NCBI RefSeq assembly: GCF_033763495.1
Contig: NZ_JANRKL010000111.1
Coordinates: 1 to 64,000, forward strand
Source: Haliscomenobacter sp033763495
GTDB taxonomy: Bacteria; Bacteroidota; Bacteroidia; Chitinophagales; Saprospiraceae
Direction of reading: 5' to 3'
DNA length: 64,000 nucleotides
Shown here: in pieces, positions 55,250 through 63,702 of the stretch
How the letters are laid out: each line of letters opens with the position of its first letter
How positions within the stretch are numbered: the first letter of the stretch is position 1
The notes under the pieces: generated by a model
What the model saw: only the letters and a program-made list of their open reading frames with translations
The model's database searches: none
What the model was told of the DNA's origin: nothing
Position numbers and translations under genes: made by a program

Positions 55250-56782
55250 ATGACGAAGCAAGCTTTGTGCGCATTGACGCTATTCTGTTTGTTCTTGCAA
55301 CAGGATTTTGTCCGGCAAAAAGCCCCCCTGCAGCAACCTAATATCATCCTGTTTTTGGTAGACGATATGGGCTGGATGGATACTTCGCTGCCTTTTGGCG
55401 AGACGGTGATGCCCCTCAATAAAAAATATTTCACCCCGAATATGCAAAGGCTTGCCGATGAAGGCATGGTATTTACCAATGCGTATGTAAATCCGGTATG
55501 TACTCCCACCCGTACCAGTTTGATTAGCGGCCTAAGCGCAATACGTACCCACATTACCAATTGGACCAATACGCCCAAGGACAGTCCTACTGATTATCCA
55601 GACAGTTTATTGCAATTTCCGGACTGGAATGTAAACGGCTTGAGCCCTACCAATACTGGAAAAACCTACACCGCCAAGCCATTGCCCCAACTGCTCAGAG
55701 ATGCGGGTTACATTACCTTGCATGTGGGGAAAGCGCATTGGGGCAGCCAGTCTACCCCTGGCAGCGACCCGATTAATTTGGGTTTTATGAGCAATATCGG
55801 AGGCACGGCCATTGGCCATCCGCAGAGCTATTACGGTTTGAAAAATTTTGGGAATGAACCCGGAAAAATGACGCATTGGGCCATCCCTAGTTTGCAGGAA
55901 TTTTATGGTCAGGACATTTTTTTAACCGAAGCACTTACCCGCAAAGCTTTGCAATTGATGGCCGCTCCCATTCAGCAAAAGCGACCATTTTTCCTTTACC
56001 TGGGCCACTATGCGGTGCATACCCCCATCATGCCGGACCACCGTTATTTTAACAAATACCTTCGAAATGGCCTTGACTCGATTGAGGCGGCTTACGCTAC
56101 ACTCGTAGAGGGCATGGACAAAAGCCTGGGTGATGTTATGGATTTTTTGAAAAGCAAAAATGCGGATAAAAACACGGTTATCGTTTTTATGTCGGACAAT
56201 GGAGGCCTGTCCAATAGCAACCGGGGCGGAATACGCCATACCCATAATCTGCCGCTTCGTTCGGGCAAAGGCTCCGTCTATGAAGGCGGCATCCGTATCC
56301 CGATGATTGTAAAATGGCCGGGTACTACCAAACCGGGAAGCCGAACTGCCCAATACGTGATGGCTGAAGATTTTTTTCCCACAGTTCTCGATATGGCCAG
56401 CATTCAGAATAAGGCCCTGCGAGATACCATTGATGGAAAATCATACCTTTCCGTTTTGAAAAAGCCCGCACTCCAGGATACCAGTCGCAGCCTGGTTTTT
56501 CATTATCCCCATCGCTGGACGACCAGGGAAGCGGAAGCGATTGCCTGGGCCAGTGCCATCCGCAAAGGGAATTGGAAACTGGTATATCTGTTCAAGCAGA
56601 AAAAGCTGGAACTCTACAATCTTGCTGAGGACCTTGGTGAAAAGCATGATCTTTCTAAAAAATACCCGGCTCAAACAGCCAGAATGGCTAAATTGCTGGC
56701 TACTGAATTGAGGAAACGCAATGCACAAATACCCGTATGGAAGTCAACTGGTCAGCCGGTAGCCTGGCCAGATGAATTGTAA
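55250..56782 (+). CDS. type I sulfatase
   Basis: 510 residues with a short hydrophobic leader. The sulfatase signature C84-T-P86-T-R88 (NPVCTPTRTSLISG) supplies the cysteine that an anaerobic or FGE-type maturase converts to formylglycine. D38-D39 (LVDDMGW) and the FMSDNGGLSNSNRGGIRHTH segment are the calcium-site regions, followed by PLRSGKGSVYEGGIRIPMI. It removes sulfate esters, probably from a sulfated polysaccharide; the substrate cannot be read from sequence. No maturase is in the window. Confidence 0.94.
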   Translation: MTKQALCALTLFCLFLQQDFVRQKAPLQQPNIILFLVDDMGWMDTSLPFGETVMPLNKKYFTPNMQRLADEGMVFTNAYVNPVCTPTRTSLISGLSAIRTHITNWTNTPKDSPTDYPDSLLQFPDWNVNGLSPTNTGKTYTAKPLPQLLRDAGYITLHVGKAHWGSQSTPGSDPINLGFMSNIGGTAIGHPQSYYGLKNFGNEPGKMTHWAIPSLQEFYGQDIFLTEALTRKALQLMAAPIQQKRPFFLYLGHYAVHTPIMPDHRYFNKYLRNGLDSIEAAYATLVEGMDKSLGDVMDFLKSKNADKNTVIVFMSDNGGLSNSNRGGIRHTHNLPLRSGKGSVYEGGIRIPMIVKWPGTTKPGSRTAQYVMAEDFFPTVLDMASIQNKALRDTIDGKSYLSVLKKPALQDTSRSLVFHYPHRWTTREAEAIAWASAIRKGNWKLVYLFKQKKLELYNLAEDLGEKHDLSKKYPAQTARMAKLLATELRKRNAQIPVWKSTGQPVAWPDEL

Positions 56783-56832
56783 CGGCATCCAAAATAGTTT
56801 AAACATACTTTCAAGCTCATTACCACTTTATC

Positions 56833-58524
56833 ATGAGAAACCTGCTCGTCTTCATCTTAGGCTTTTCCCTGGCCCTGCAGCTTGCTGCCCAAAACAATGT
56901 CAACATCCAAAACGTTTGGAAACAAACTTACCTCCAATCTGATGCAGGAAAACCCAGTCTGGGGGTTCAAAGCAACAAATCGGCCTGGGTCATCGAAAAA
57001 ATCGCCAACAGCACGGAGGTTCACCTCAAACACGTAGCCAGTGGAGGCTACCTCAATGCCGAAAAAGATGCGAAATTCCCCTCCATCGGGGCCATTGAAC
57101 CCGGCTGGTGGAGCGCCATGTGGATTCTGGAACCCATTGCGGGTACTGATCAGCTACGCCTCAAAAACAAATGGTGGAGTACCTATTTACACACAGAAAG
57201 CGGTGCCGTTGAACTGGGGGAAATCCAGCCCGGCTGGCTGAGTGCCCGCTGGAAAACCTCCTCCAGCACAGGCGTAGTCTCGCCTCCAACTACCAGTAAC
57301 CAACCCTTCAACCTGGTCCCCTTGGGTGGCAATACCTTCTTCAATAATTTTGGAGCAAGTGGCATCGGCCTTTCAACCATGGGCATCCAAAACTGGACGG
57401 ACGCTGCGGTGACCCCCACGGTGTATTTCCGCATTATGGAAAAAGGGACTTACTCCCTGAAACTGATCGCCAAAGCTGCTCAAGCCAGCAGCCTCAATGT
57501 GGGCATTCAAGGCCGTACCATCAAAATAGACGTAAACGGCAGCGATTGGCAAAAATACGCCCTGGGCACCTTTACCCTGGAAGCAGGTTACGTTCCTGTC
57601 GTGCTCAAAGGCCTGCAAAAAACCGGGGCCAAATTTTCCGACATCCAGGCCATAGAAATTCAAGGGGACCCAGCCAACATCAAATTTGTAAACTCCAGTC
57701 TGACGGGATCGCTGGAGGACAGTTACTACTTCGGGCGGCGTGGCCCTTCGGTGCACATGACTTACACCCTCCCCGCTGGCAAAAACATCGAATGGTTTTA
57801 CAATGAAGTGACTGTGCCCAGCGGCAACGATGCCATCGGCTCCTACTTTATGGTCAACGGCTTTGCCGAAGGGTATTGTGGCATCCAGGTGAATAGCCCT
57901 ACCGAGCGCCGGGTTTTGTTTTCGGTATGGAGTCCTTTCACCACCGACGACCCGAAATTCATCCCGGCTGATCAGCAAGTGAGGTTGTTGGCCAAAGGGC
58001 CGGGCGTGAGTGCCCAGGATTTTGGAGGCGAAGGCTCTGGTGGCCAAAGTTATTTGGTGTACAATTGGAAAGCGGGCCAGACCTATAAATTCCTCACCCG
58101 CATTCGCCCCAATGGCGACAACACCACGACCTATACCTCCTACTTTTTTGATCCCAACACGCAGGCCTGGCGGCTCATTGCTTCTTTCAAGCGGCCCAAA
58201 ATCTCAACCTGGTATAAGTCGCCCCATTCGTTTTTGGAGAATTTCCAACCCGAACGAGGCGCCGTAACCCGCAAAGTAATGTTCAACAACCAATGGGTTT
58301 GTGATGATTCGGGCAACTGGAGCGAAATGACGGAGGCCCGATTTACCAATGATGATACCGGGCGAAAAAAACTGCGCATGGACTTTAATGGTGGGGTGGA
58401 AAACAACCAGTTCTTTCTCCGCAATTGTGGCTTTTTCAACAATTTCAATAACCCGGATTCAATGTTTAAACGAAATCCAGGAAAAAAAAAACCAGTGATC
58501 AACTTCGATCAATTGTCGAAGTAG
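56833..58524 (+). CDS. secreted trefoil-like + DUF5077 + DUF3472 protein
   Basis: 563 residues, signal peptide ending LQLAAQ. Residues about 25-140 repeat the three-fold trefoil-like domain of the gene at 50136 with roughly 60% identity by eye. Residues about 158-280 resemble the DUF5077 beta-sandwich (NWTDAAVTPTVYFRIMEKG). Residues about 285-510 resemble DUF3472 (YYFGRRGPSVHMTYTLP; EWFYNEVTVPSGNDAIGSYF; GYCGIQVNS), a group found in glycan-active secreted proteins. I infer a surface or secreted carbohydrate-binding protein, possibly an enzyme. It lies 51 bp after the sulfatase and is probably cotranscribed. Confidence 0.82.
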   Translation: MRNLLVFILGFSLALQLAAQNNVNIQNVWKQTYLQSDAGKPSLGVQSNKSAWVIEKIANSTEVHLKHVASGGYLNAEKDAKFPSIGAIEPGWWSAMWILEPIAGTDQLRLKNKWWSTYLHTESGAVELGEIQPGWLSARWKTSSSTGVVSPPTTSNQPFNLVPLGGNTFFNNFGASGIGLSTMGIQNWTDAAVTPTVYFRIMEKGTYSLKLIAKAAQASSLNVGIQGRTIKIDVNGSDWQKYALGTFTLEAGYVPVVLKGLQKTGAKFSDIQAIEIQGDPANIKFVNSSLTGSLEDSYYFGRRGPSVHMTYTLPAGKNIEWFYNEVTVPSGNDAIGSYFMVNGFAEGYCGIQVNSPTERRVLFSVWSPFTTDDPKFIPADQQVRLLAKGPGVSAQDFGGEGSGGQSYLVYNWKAGQTYKFLTRIRPNGDNTTTYTSYFFDPNTQAWRLIASFKRPKISTWYKSPHSFLENFQPERGAVTRKVMFNNQWVCDDSGNWSEMTEARFTNDDTGRKKLRMDFNGGVENNQFFLRNCGFFNNFNNPDSMFKRNPGKKKPVINFDQLSK

Positions 58525-58591
58525 CCTTGAAAAACCGGACATTAAATCGTATTTCATAAAACCGACCTACATGATCGCCATCAGCAATGGG

Positions 58592-60649
58592 TCATTTTGT
58601 ATAAGGCAATTGAACGATAAACATGGTACCTTCACTTTCATTTGAAACGATATCCAAGATACCACCATGCCCTTTTGTTACAATATCATACGCCAAACTC
58701 AAACCTAAGCCTGTCCCTTGCCCGGTAGGTTTGGTCGTAAAAAAGGGTTGAAAGATTTTGTCGCGGATGGATTCGGGAACACCATCGCCATTGTCTTTCA
58801 CCTTGATGATGATCTGATCGCCTATTTTTTGGGTGAAAATGGTGACGGTGGGTTGGTATATAGTGTCGGTGTGACTCGAAGTCACTCCGACACTCGCCCG
58901 CTGGTGTACTGCATAAAACGCATTATTGATTAAATTCAGCAGCACCCGGCCAATGTCCTGAGGAAAAACCGAAACCAGCGGTAAATCTGGATCAAAATGC
59001 GTTTCAATTTTGGAGTTAAAACTATTGTCTTTCGCACGCCAGCCATGATATGCTAGGCGCAAGTATTCATCGGCCAGGGCGTTTATATCCGTAGAGACAC
59101 GATTAGTTGCGTCTCTACCCTGGCGCGAATGTTCGAGCATACCTTTGACGATGGAGGAGGCACGTTGGCCGTGGTGGTTGATGCGTTCTTCATTGGTTCT
59201 CAGGTCTTCAGCTAAGGCCCTTATTTCGGGTAAATTCCCATGGTCAATTTCCTCCAACAACTCATCCAAGAGTTCTTGATTGATATCAGAGAAGTTATTG
59301 ACAAAATTCAAGGGGTTCTGAATCTCATGGGCGATGCCTGCGGTAAGTTCACCGAGAGAAGCCAGTTTTTCGGATTGGATGAGTTGCTTTTGTGTGGCCT
59401 TAAGGGTTTCGAGCGAGCTTTGCACCTGGTCTCTTTGGCGGTTGATTTCTTCCTTTTGGGTTTGTAACAGGGCATTGGCTTTTTGTTTCTGACGGTTGTT
59501 GCGATACAAGATAAGCGTAAGCAGCAAGACCCCGCCTACGACGGCGAGTAAACTATAAATCTTAACTCGATTTTGGTAAGCGATGCGCGCTGATTCAATT
59601 TCCTGGCGCATTTTTTGTTGGCGGCGTTCTTCCTGGAAAGTTAGGTTTTGCACTTCGCGTACTTTTTCTGCACCAGATACGCTATCACGGGCGGCTACGG
59701 ACAGATCGTTGTAATGTAATGCTTTGGCATAATTGCCTTGCTTTTCGTAGGTTTTGCGAAGTAAACTGGCTGCTGCTTGCATCACCTCAAAGCCCTGAAT
59801 CTTGCTAGCCCCAAGATAGGCGTCTATGGCATGGTGAATGGCCGAATCGGGGCGATTGACCCGAGCATAATACTTGGCCAGACTTAATTTACTTTCGTTG
59901 ATTGCAGTAGGAAAATTGGCACGGTTGCCTTCTCTCAATCCGGTGCGGTAAAATTGCAAGGCTTCCTGGGATTCATTGGATTGCATATGGAGGTGCCCCA
60001 ACAAATTGCAGATCTGACAATAAAAGTAAGGGTACCAGCCTTCGAGGGGCATTTCCTGGATACGGACTTGAGCCATCTTTGCGTAGTACATTGCGGAATC
60101 TCTCTGACCTAATTTCTCGAAGAGCTGCCCCAAGCGCATGGGGCCAGCTGGATAGCCTCTCTTGTCTAAGAATAACTTCTTTTTCAAGCGGGCTTCATAT
60201 TCCTGGTATGATTGTCGTGCGTAATCGAGTGCGCGGTTCAAGTCTCCTTGGGCTTCATAGTTATTGGCCAAAAACGCCAAGGGCATACTGGTGTCTTCCT
60301 TTTTTTTCTCGGCATAACGCAGCGCTTCTTGAAGTAGGTGTATAGACTTGACGGGCTCGCCAGTCATACCATAACTGTACCCAAGCGTAAGTAAGGTGCC
60401 CAACATTCGATTTTCATCTCTAATTTTCCGGGCAATGCGCAATGCCTCGTAGAGATCTGCATGGGCTTGTTTAGGCGCTACAAACTGATTAGCTAAGCCT
60501 CTACGAAACAATAGGTCAATCCGTGCGGTATCTGTTTTGGCTCGCTTTAGTTCTTGGGTCAAACTGTCGGAGTTTGTTTGAATACCGTATTGAGCCAGCA
60601 AGGCGAAGTGGAATAAACATAAATAAACCACTAAGTTCAACTTTTTCAT
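58592..60649 (-). CDS. TPR-containing sensor histidine kinase
   Basis: 685 residues from ATG at 60647-60649, chosen for its signal peptide (ending ALLAQ) and because it follows the receptor stop by one base. Tetratricopeptide repeats occupy about 40-350, one transmembrane helix about 370-392, a coiled-coil linker follows, then HisKA with phospho-acceptor H441 in AGIAHEIQNPLNFV and a HATPase domain (NLINNAFYAVHQR; VKDNGDGVPESIRDKIF; GTGLGLSLAYDIV). Two palindromic DNA elements lie in frame within the kinase part. No response regulator is adjacent. Coupling to a TonB receptor suggests it reports on uptake. Confidence 0.9.
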   Translation of the reverse strand: MKKLNLVVYLCLFHFALLAQYGIQTNSDSLTQELKRAKTDTARIDLLFRRGLANQFVAPKQAHADLYEALRIARKIRDENRMLGTLLTLGYSYGMTGEPVKSIHLLQEALRYAEKKKEDTSMPLAFLANNYEAQGDLNRALDYARQSYQEYEARLKKKLFLDKRGYPAGPMRLGQLFEKLGQRDSAMYYAKMAQVRIQEMPLEGWYPYFYCQICNLLGHLHMQSNESQEALQFYRTGLREGNRANFPTAINESKLSLAKYYARVNRPDSAIHHAIDAYLGASKIQGFEVMQAAASLLRKTYEKQGNYAKALHYNDLSVAARDSVSGAEKVREVQNLTFQEERRQQKMRQEIESARIAYQNRVKIYSLLAVVGGVLLLTLILYRNNRQKQKANALLQTQKEEINRQRDQVQSSLETLKATQKQLIQSEKLASLGELTAGIAHEIQNPLNFVNNFSDINQELLDELLEEIDHGNLPEIRALAEDLRTNEERINHHGQRASSIVKGMLEHSRQGRDATNRVSTDINALADEYLRLAYHGWRAKDNSFNSKIETHFDPDLPLVSVFPQDIGRVLLNLINNAFYAVHQRASVGVTSSHTDTIYQPTVTIFTQKIGDQIIIKVKDNGDGVPESIRDKIFQPFFTTKPTGQGTGLGLSLAYDIVTKGHGGILDIVSNESEGTMFIVQLPYTK
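58862..58894. repeat. palindromic element in frame in the kinase gene (A)
   Basis: AGTGTCGGTGTGACT (58862-58876), CGA, then AGTCACTCCGACACT (58880-58894), one mismatch in 15 bp. On the minus strand it encodes the stretch SVGVTSSHTDT, located in the HATPase domain just after the N box, where relatives have a variable loop. Confidence 0.8.
59091..59118. repeat. palindromic element in frame in the kinase gene (B)
   Basis: Arms GTAGAGAC and GTCTCTAC bound a 28-bp element whose inner bases also largely pair. It encodes GRDATNRVST between EHSRQ and DINALADEYL. It resembles the GTAGAGACGCG-type palindromes dispersed in many cyanobacterial and Bacteroidota genomes. Confidence 0.75.
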
Positions 60650-60650
60650 A

Positions 60651-63494
60651 TCAGAGTTTAAAGGTGCAGGATAAAAAATAGGCTCTAGGTTGAATACTCC
60701 CTGTGTAATATACAATATTTGGGTTGGCGGCCCTTTTCTCGGGTGAAAAATTCTCGGTATCAAAAGTTTCAAAAGGTAACCCACTGGTAGTAGGGCCATT
60801 CCAACTCATTAACCCGAAGGTGTTGAACAAGTTATTGATGCTGGCCCGAAGCTGTACTTTGGGTGAAAGGTCATAACCCAGGTTGAGGTCGAACTGGCTA
60901 AAGGCAGGCAAATAAAAGGTTTCACTGCTGTTGGCGGCTCGTCGGCCCATGTAGTACCAGTTGCAGTTGATGTAAAGTTTGCCTGCTGTAAACGTTGGAG
61001 TGAGGTTCACAATCAGAGGCGGTGCCAAGCTGCTGATCTTTTTATTGGAACGGTCAATCAGTGTATCATCAGCAGGGCCATCTTGGCGGGTGTCATAAAA
61101 CCGATAACGGTCGGCGGTGAATTGCTGGGTCATGGCGCTGGCCCGGATGCTCCAGTTTTCATTAAAAGTGTAATTGCCTTCCAGTTCCAGGCCAAAAGCA
61201 TGGGTTTTGTTGTACAACTTAGGGGTGGCATAAAAAGTGGCCAATTGTCCTACATTGCGCCCGCGCCCAATCTGGGGGATTCGATCCAGTGCGCTGTAAA
61301 ACGGCGTAATAAAAAGGTGATTGCGTCCATTAGAGAGTTTTACCCCTAATTCCATCTGGATGGTGCGCTGGGCTTCGATTTCAAAAATATCGCTGTTGTC
61401 ATAAAACACATTGTAGTCGGGAGTTTTGCTACCTTGGGAATAACGAGCATAAAAAGCTACGCTGGGGTTTAGGCTGTAGTTCAGCCCTACTGAAAAAGCG
61501 AAAGTGTTCAAAGGGCTGGAATACTTGAGTTCTTTTCCCAGGGCATAGGTATTGTTGTCATAAAGGGTAGTCGAATCGCCGTCTACCCCTCCTTTGCTGC
61601 GTACCAAATCGGCGCTGCGCACGTTGGCCCCCTCTACATAAAAATGCTCGTAGCGAAAGCCCCAGTCCAGGTTGAGTTGGGAGGAAACATCCCAGTTGTG
61701 ACCAAAAAAAAGTGCTGTTTGCCGAACTTTGGCTTGATTGAAAAATACCCCCCCATTGCCATAGCTGGCCAGCCCTTGGGGGTCGGTTACTCGATATACG
61801 GGGGAATTGGGTGCATCGGAAGGCTTATATTCTACACCCACAAATTGCGGCTGGTTTTCAATCGTGCCAAAGCCTTGTGCAGCAGGTGGAAAAATGTAAT
61901 CTTGAAGGTGAGAGTTGGAATAAAAAACTCCAGCTGTAAAACCCATATGCTCCAACTGTTTCTTTAGGGTGAGTTGATTCATAAAATCCCGGATGTAACC
62001 GTCTTCGATGCCAGTGGGGTTATAAAAGACCGAGTTGGGCTGCACTTCAGCACCAGGCAGATTCAGGTCAGCTGTGAATTTAAAAGGGAAAAAAGGGTTG
62101 CTAAAGTCTAATTCCTGCTTGACCGTGCCATAGGATGCTTTGGTTTTGGTGTTGTAAAATCTATAGGTGCCAAATTTGCCAAGTAGGTCGAAAAGAGCGT
62201 AAAAGTAAAACTTATCAACGGCGAAGGGAAAAACGATCAGTGGTGCATTTGAAAGCAAGGATTTATCCGAATAACGCAGGTTATTTTGTACTTTCCAGCC
62301 CTTGCCAAAGCGGTGTTCCCAACTTAGCCCAGGAGCGATTTCTCGGTAATGATTCAGGTTTCGAGTGTCGTATTCTACTCCGCGCAAACCCAATACAGAG
62401 GCCGGGTAACTGAATTTCAAGAGGGGATTGAGCGTCGAGGAGTTGTTGGTAAAATTGCCCGCCGGGTGCGGATTTTCAAAATCTACAGTGGGTGTCAATT
62501 CAAATTGAACAGTGCGGTCGTTCAAATATTTCAGATTGAACTGGATTTGGCCGTTTTTGTACTTTTGGAGCAAGTTGCCTTTGAGTTGCCCACCCCGACT
62601 GAGTGGATAGCCAGGGTATTTAGCGCCATTGGCATAGCGGTAATGCCCACCAATGTAATAGGTCAAGGATGGGTTTCTTTTACTCAATGGCCCCCCAAAA
62701 CCAGCTTCCAATCGGTAGTAAGGGTTGCGGCCATTGCCTTCCAAACCCACCCGGCTACGCACTTCGCCCGCAAAATTGACCCCGCCCGTATGGGTGATGT
62801 AATTAAAAATTCCCCCTGGCGCGTTGGCACCGAGAATAGAGGCCGTTCCGCCCCGTACCGCTTCGAGGCGGTTGAGGTTAATGTCGGCTCGCAAAAAACC
62901 ATCGGGGGCGAATTGCCCTGGTGCCGGTACAATGGGGAGCCCATCTTCCTGCATGGAGACATAGTAGTAATTGCCTCCCAGGATCATGCCGCGTACCACT
63001 ACACTGTTATAGATTTCGCCACGAGAGGTGTTGGTGTACACCCCGGGTACCTGGCGCAGGAGTTCGGTTGCACTGTTAGGCACCATTCGTTCAAGAACGC
63101 GGGTATCGAGCGTAGTAATGGCGATGGAGGATTCGATCTTTTTGCGGCTATCAAATACACCAGTTACGATCAACTCATCCAGGATTTGGATGTCCTCACT
63201 TAGTGTAATGGTAATTATGCTGGAGTCTTGTTCATTTTTTATCCAAACGACTTCTTTGGTAGCGTAACCAACTGAGCTTACAACCAAAGTCAAACTGCTT
63301 TCGCCTGACCAAGGTAGCTCAAATTCTCCCTGGGCATTGGTAGAAGTACCTTGTTGGGTATTTTTAAGCTGTACAGAGGCACCCTCCAGAGGAGCATTGT
63401 GAGAATCCTTGACCAGACCACGTAATTGAACGGGTTGTGCTAGTGCAAAGGAAATTGAAAAGAGAAGACTGCATAAGACCAATGGTGTTTTCAT
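60651..63494 (-). CDS. TonB-dependent receptor with carboxypeptidase-like domain
   Basis: 947 residues, signal peptide ending FALAQ. N-terminal carboxypeptidase-regulatory-like domain at about 22-110 (VKDSHNAPLEGASVQLKNT), plug at about 118-255 (ATELLRQVPGVYTNTSRGEI; VRGGTASILGANAPGGIFNY), and a barrel ending in AYFLSCTFKL. It is not of SusC type and has no SusD partner. The plug resembles receptors for siderophores or other small ligands. It is first gene of a two-gene unit with the TPR kinase, separated from it by a single base. Confidence 0.92.
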   Translation of the reverse strand: MKTPLVLCSLLFSISFALAQPVQLRGLVKDSHNAPLEGASVQLKNTQQGTSTNAQGEFELPWSGESSLTLVVSSVGYATKEVVWIKNEQDSSIITITLSEDIQILDELIVTGVFDSRKKIESSIAITTLDTRVLERMVPNSATELLRQVPGVYTNTSRGEIYNSVVVRGMILGGNYYYVSMQEDGLPIVPAPGQFAPDGFLRADINLNRLEAVRGGTASILGANAPGGIFNYITHTGGVNFAGEVRSRVGLEGNGRNPYYRLEAGFGGPLSKRNPSLTYYIGGHYRYANGAKYPGYPLSRGGQLKGNLLQKYKNGQIQFNLKYLNDRTVQFELTPTVDFENPHPAGNFTNNSSTLNPLLKFSYPASVLGLRGVEYDTRNLNHYREIAPGLSWEHRFGKGWKVQNNLRYSDKSLLSNAPLIVFPFAVDKFYFYALFDLLGKFGTYRFYNTKTKASYGTVKQELDFSNPFFPFKFTADLNLPGAEVQPNSVFYNPTGIEDGYIRDFMNQLTLKKQLEHMGFTAGVFYSNSHLQDYIFPPAAQGFGTIENQPQFVGVEYKPSDAPNSPVYRVTDPQGLASYGNGGVFFNQAKVRQTALFFGHNWDVSSQLNLDWGFRYEHFYVEGANVRSADLVRSKGGVDGDSTTLYDNNTYALGKELKYSSPLNTFAFSVGLNYSLNPSVAFYARYSQGSKTPDYNVFYDNSDIFEIEAQRTIQMELGVKLSNGRNHLFITPFYSALDRIPQIGRGRNVGQLATFYATPKLYNKTHAFGLELEGNYTFNENWSIRASAMTQQFTADRYRFYDTRQDGPADDTLIDRSNKKISSLAPPLIVNLTPTFTAGKLYINCNWYYMGRRAANSSETFYLPAFSQFDLNLGYDLSPKVQLRASINNLFNTFGLMSWNGPTTSGLPFETFDTENFSPEKRAANPNIVYYTGSIQPRAYFLSCTFKL

Positions 63495-63546
63495 GATATT
63501 TCAGGCTTTAGCACTGCCTGTTAGTCCCAAAATGGAGGCTTAAAGT

Positions 63547-63630
63547 CGGAATAACAAAGAGATTTTTCCGAATGACGAGAATCGTTATCCGAATGGCAGG
63601 AATTTAACTCCGAATGAAATGAGCTAAGTC
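63547..63630. repeat. 21-bp iterated direct repeat in a divergent promoter region
   Basis: CCGAATG begins at 63568, 63589 and 63610, exactly 21 bp apart, with further matches downstream of each (GA/GC-C/A-GAAT). A weaker fourth unit CGGAATAAC starts at 63547. The array lies between the receptor start (63494) and the sigma-factor start (63703). The two-turn spacing suits a dimeric or oligomeric DNA-binding protein. Confidence 0.7.
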
Positions 63631-63702
63631 CGCCTCGGGTATAATTTTTTTTCAAAAAACACTTACCTTTAAGTTGATCAATACAATATAAGCTTGAGTT
63701 CG

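Noticed and set aside
57373..58047. 224-codon minus-strand frame
   Set aside because: Antisense to the DUF5077/DUF3472 gene; no domain signature.
62349..63203. 284-codon plus-strand frame
   Set aside because: Antisense to the TonB receptor, whose plug and barrel motifs are clear on the other strand.
63547..63630. Reading the 21-bp repeats as a CRISPR array
   Set aside because: Units are short and there are no spacers of regular unique sequence; no cas genes are present.
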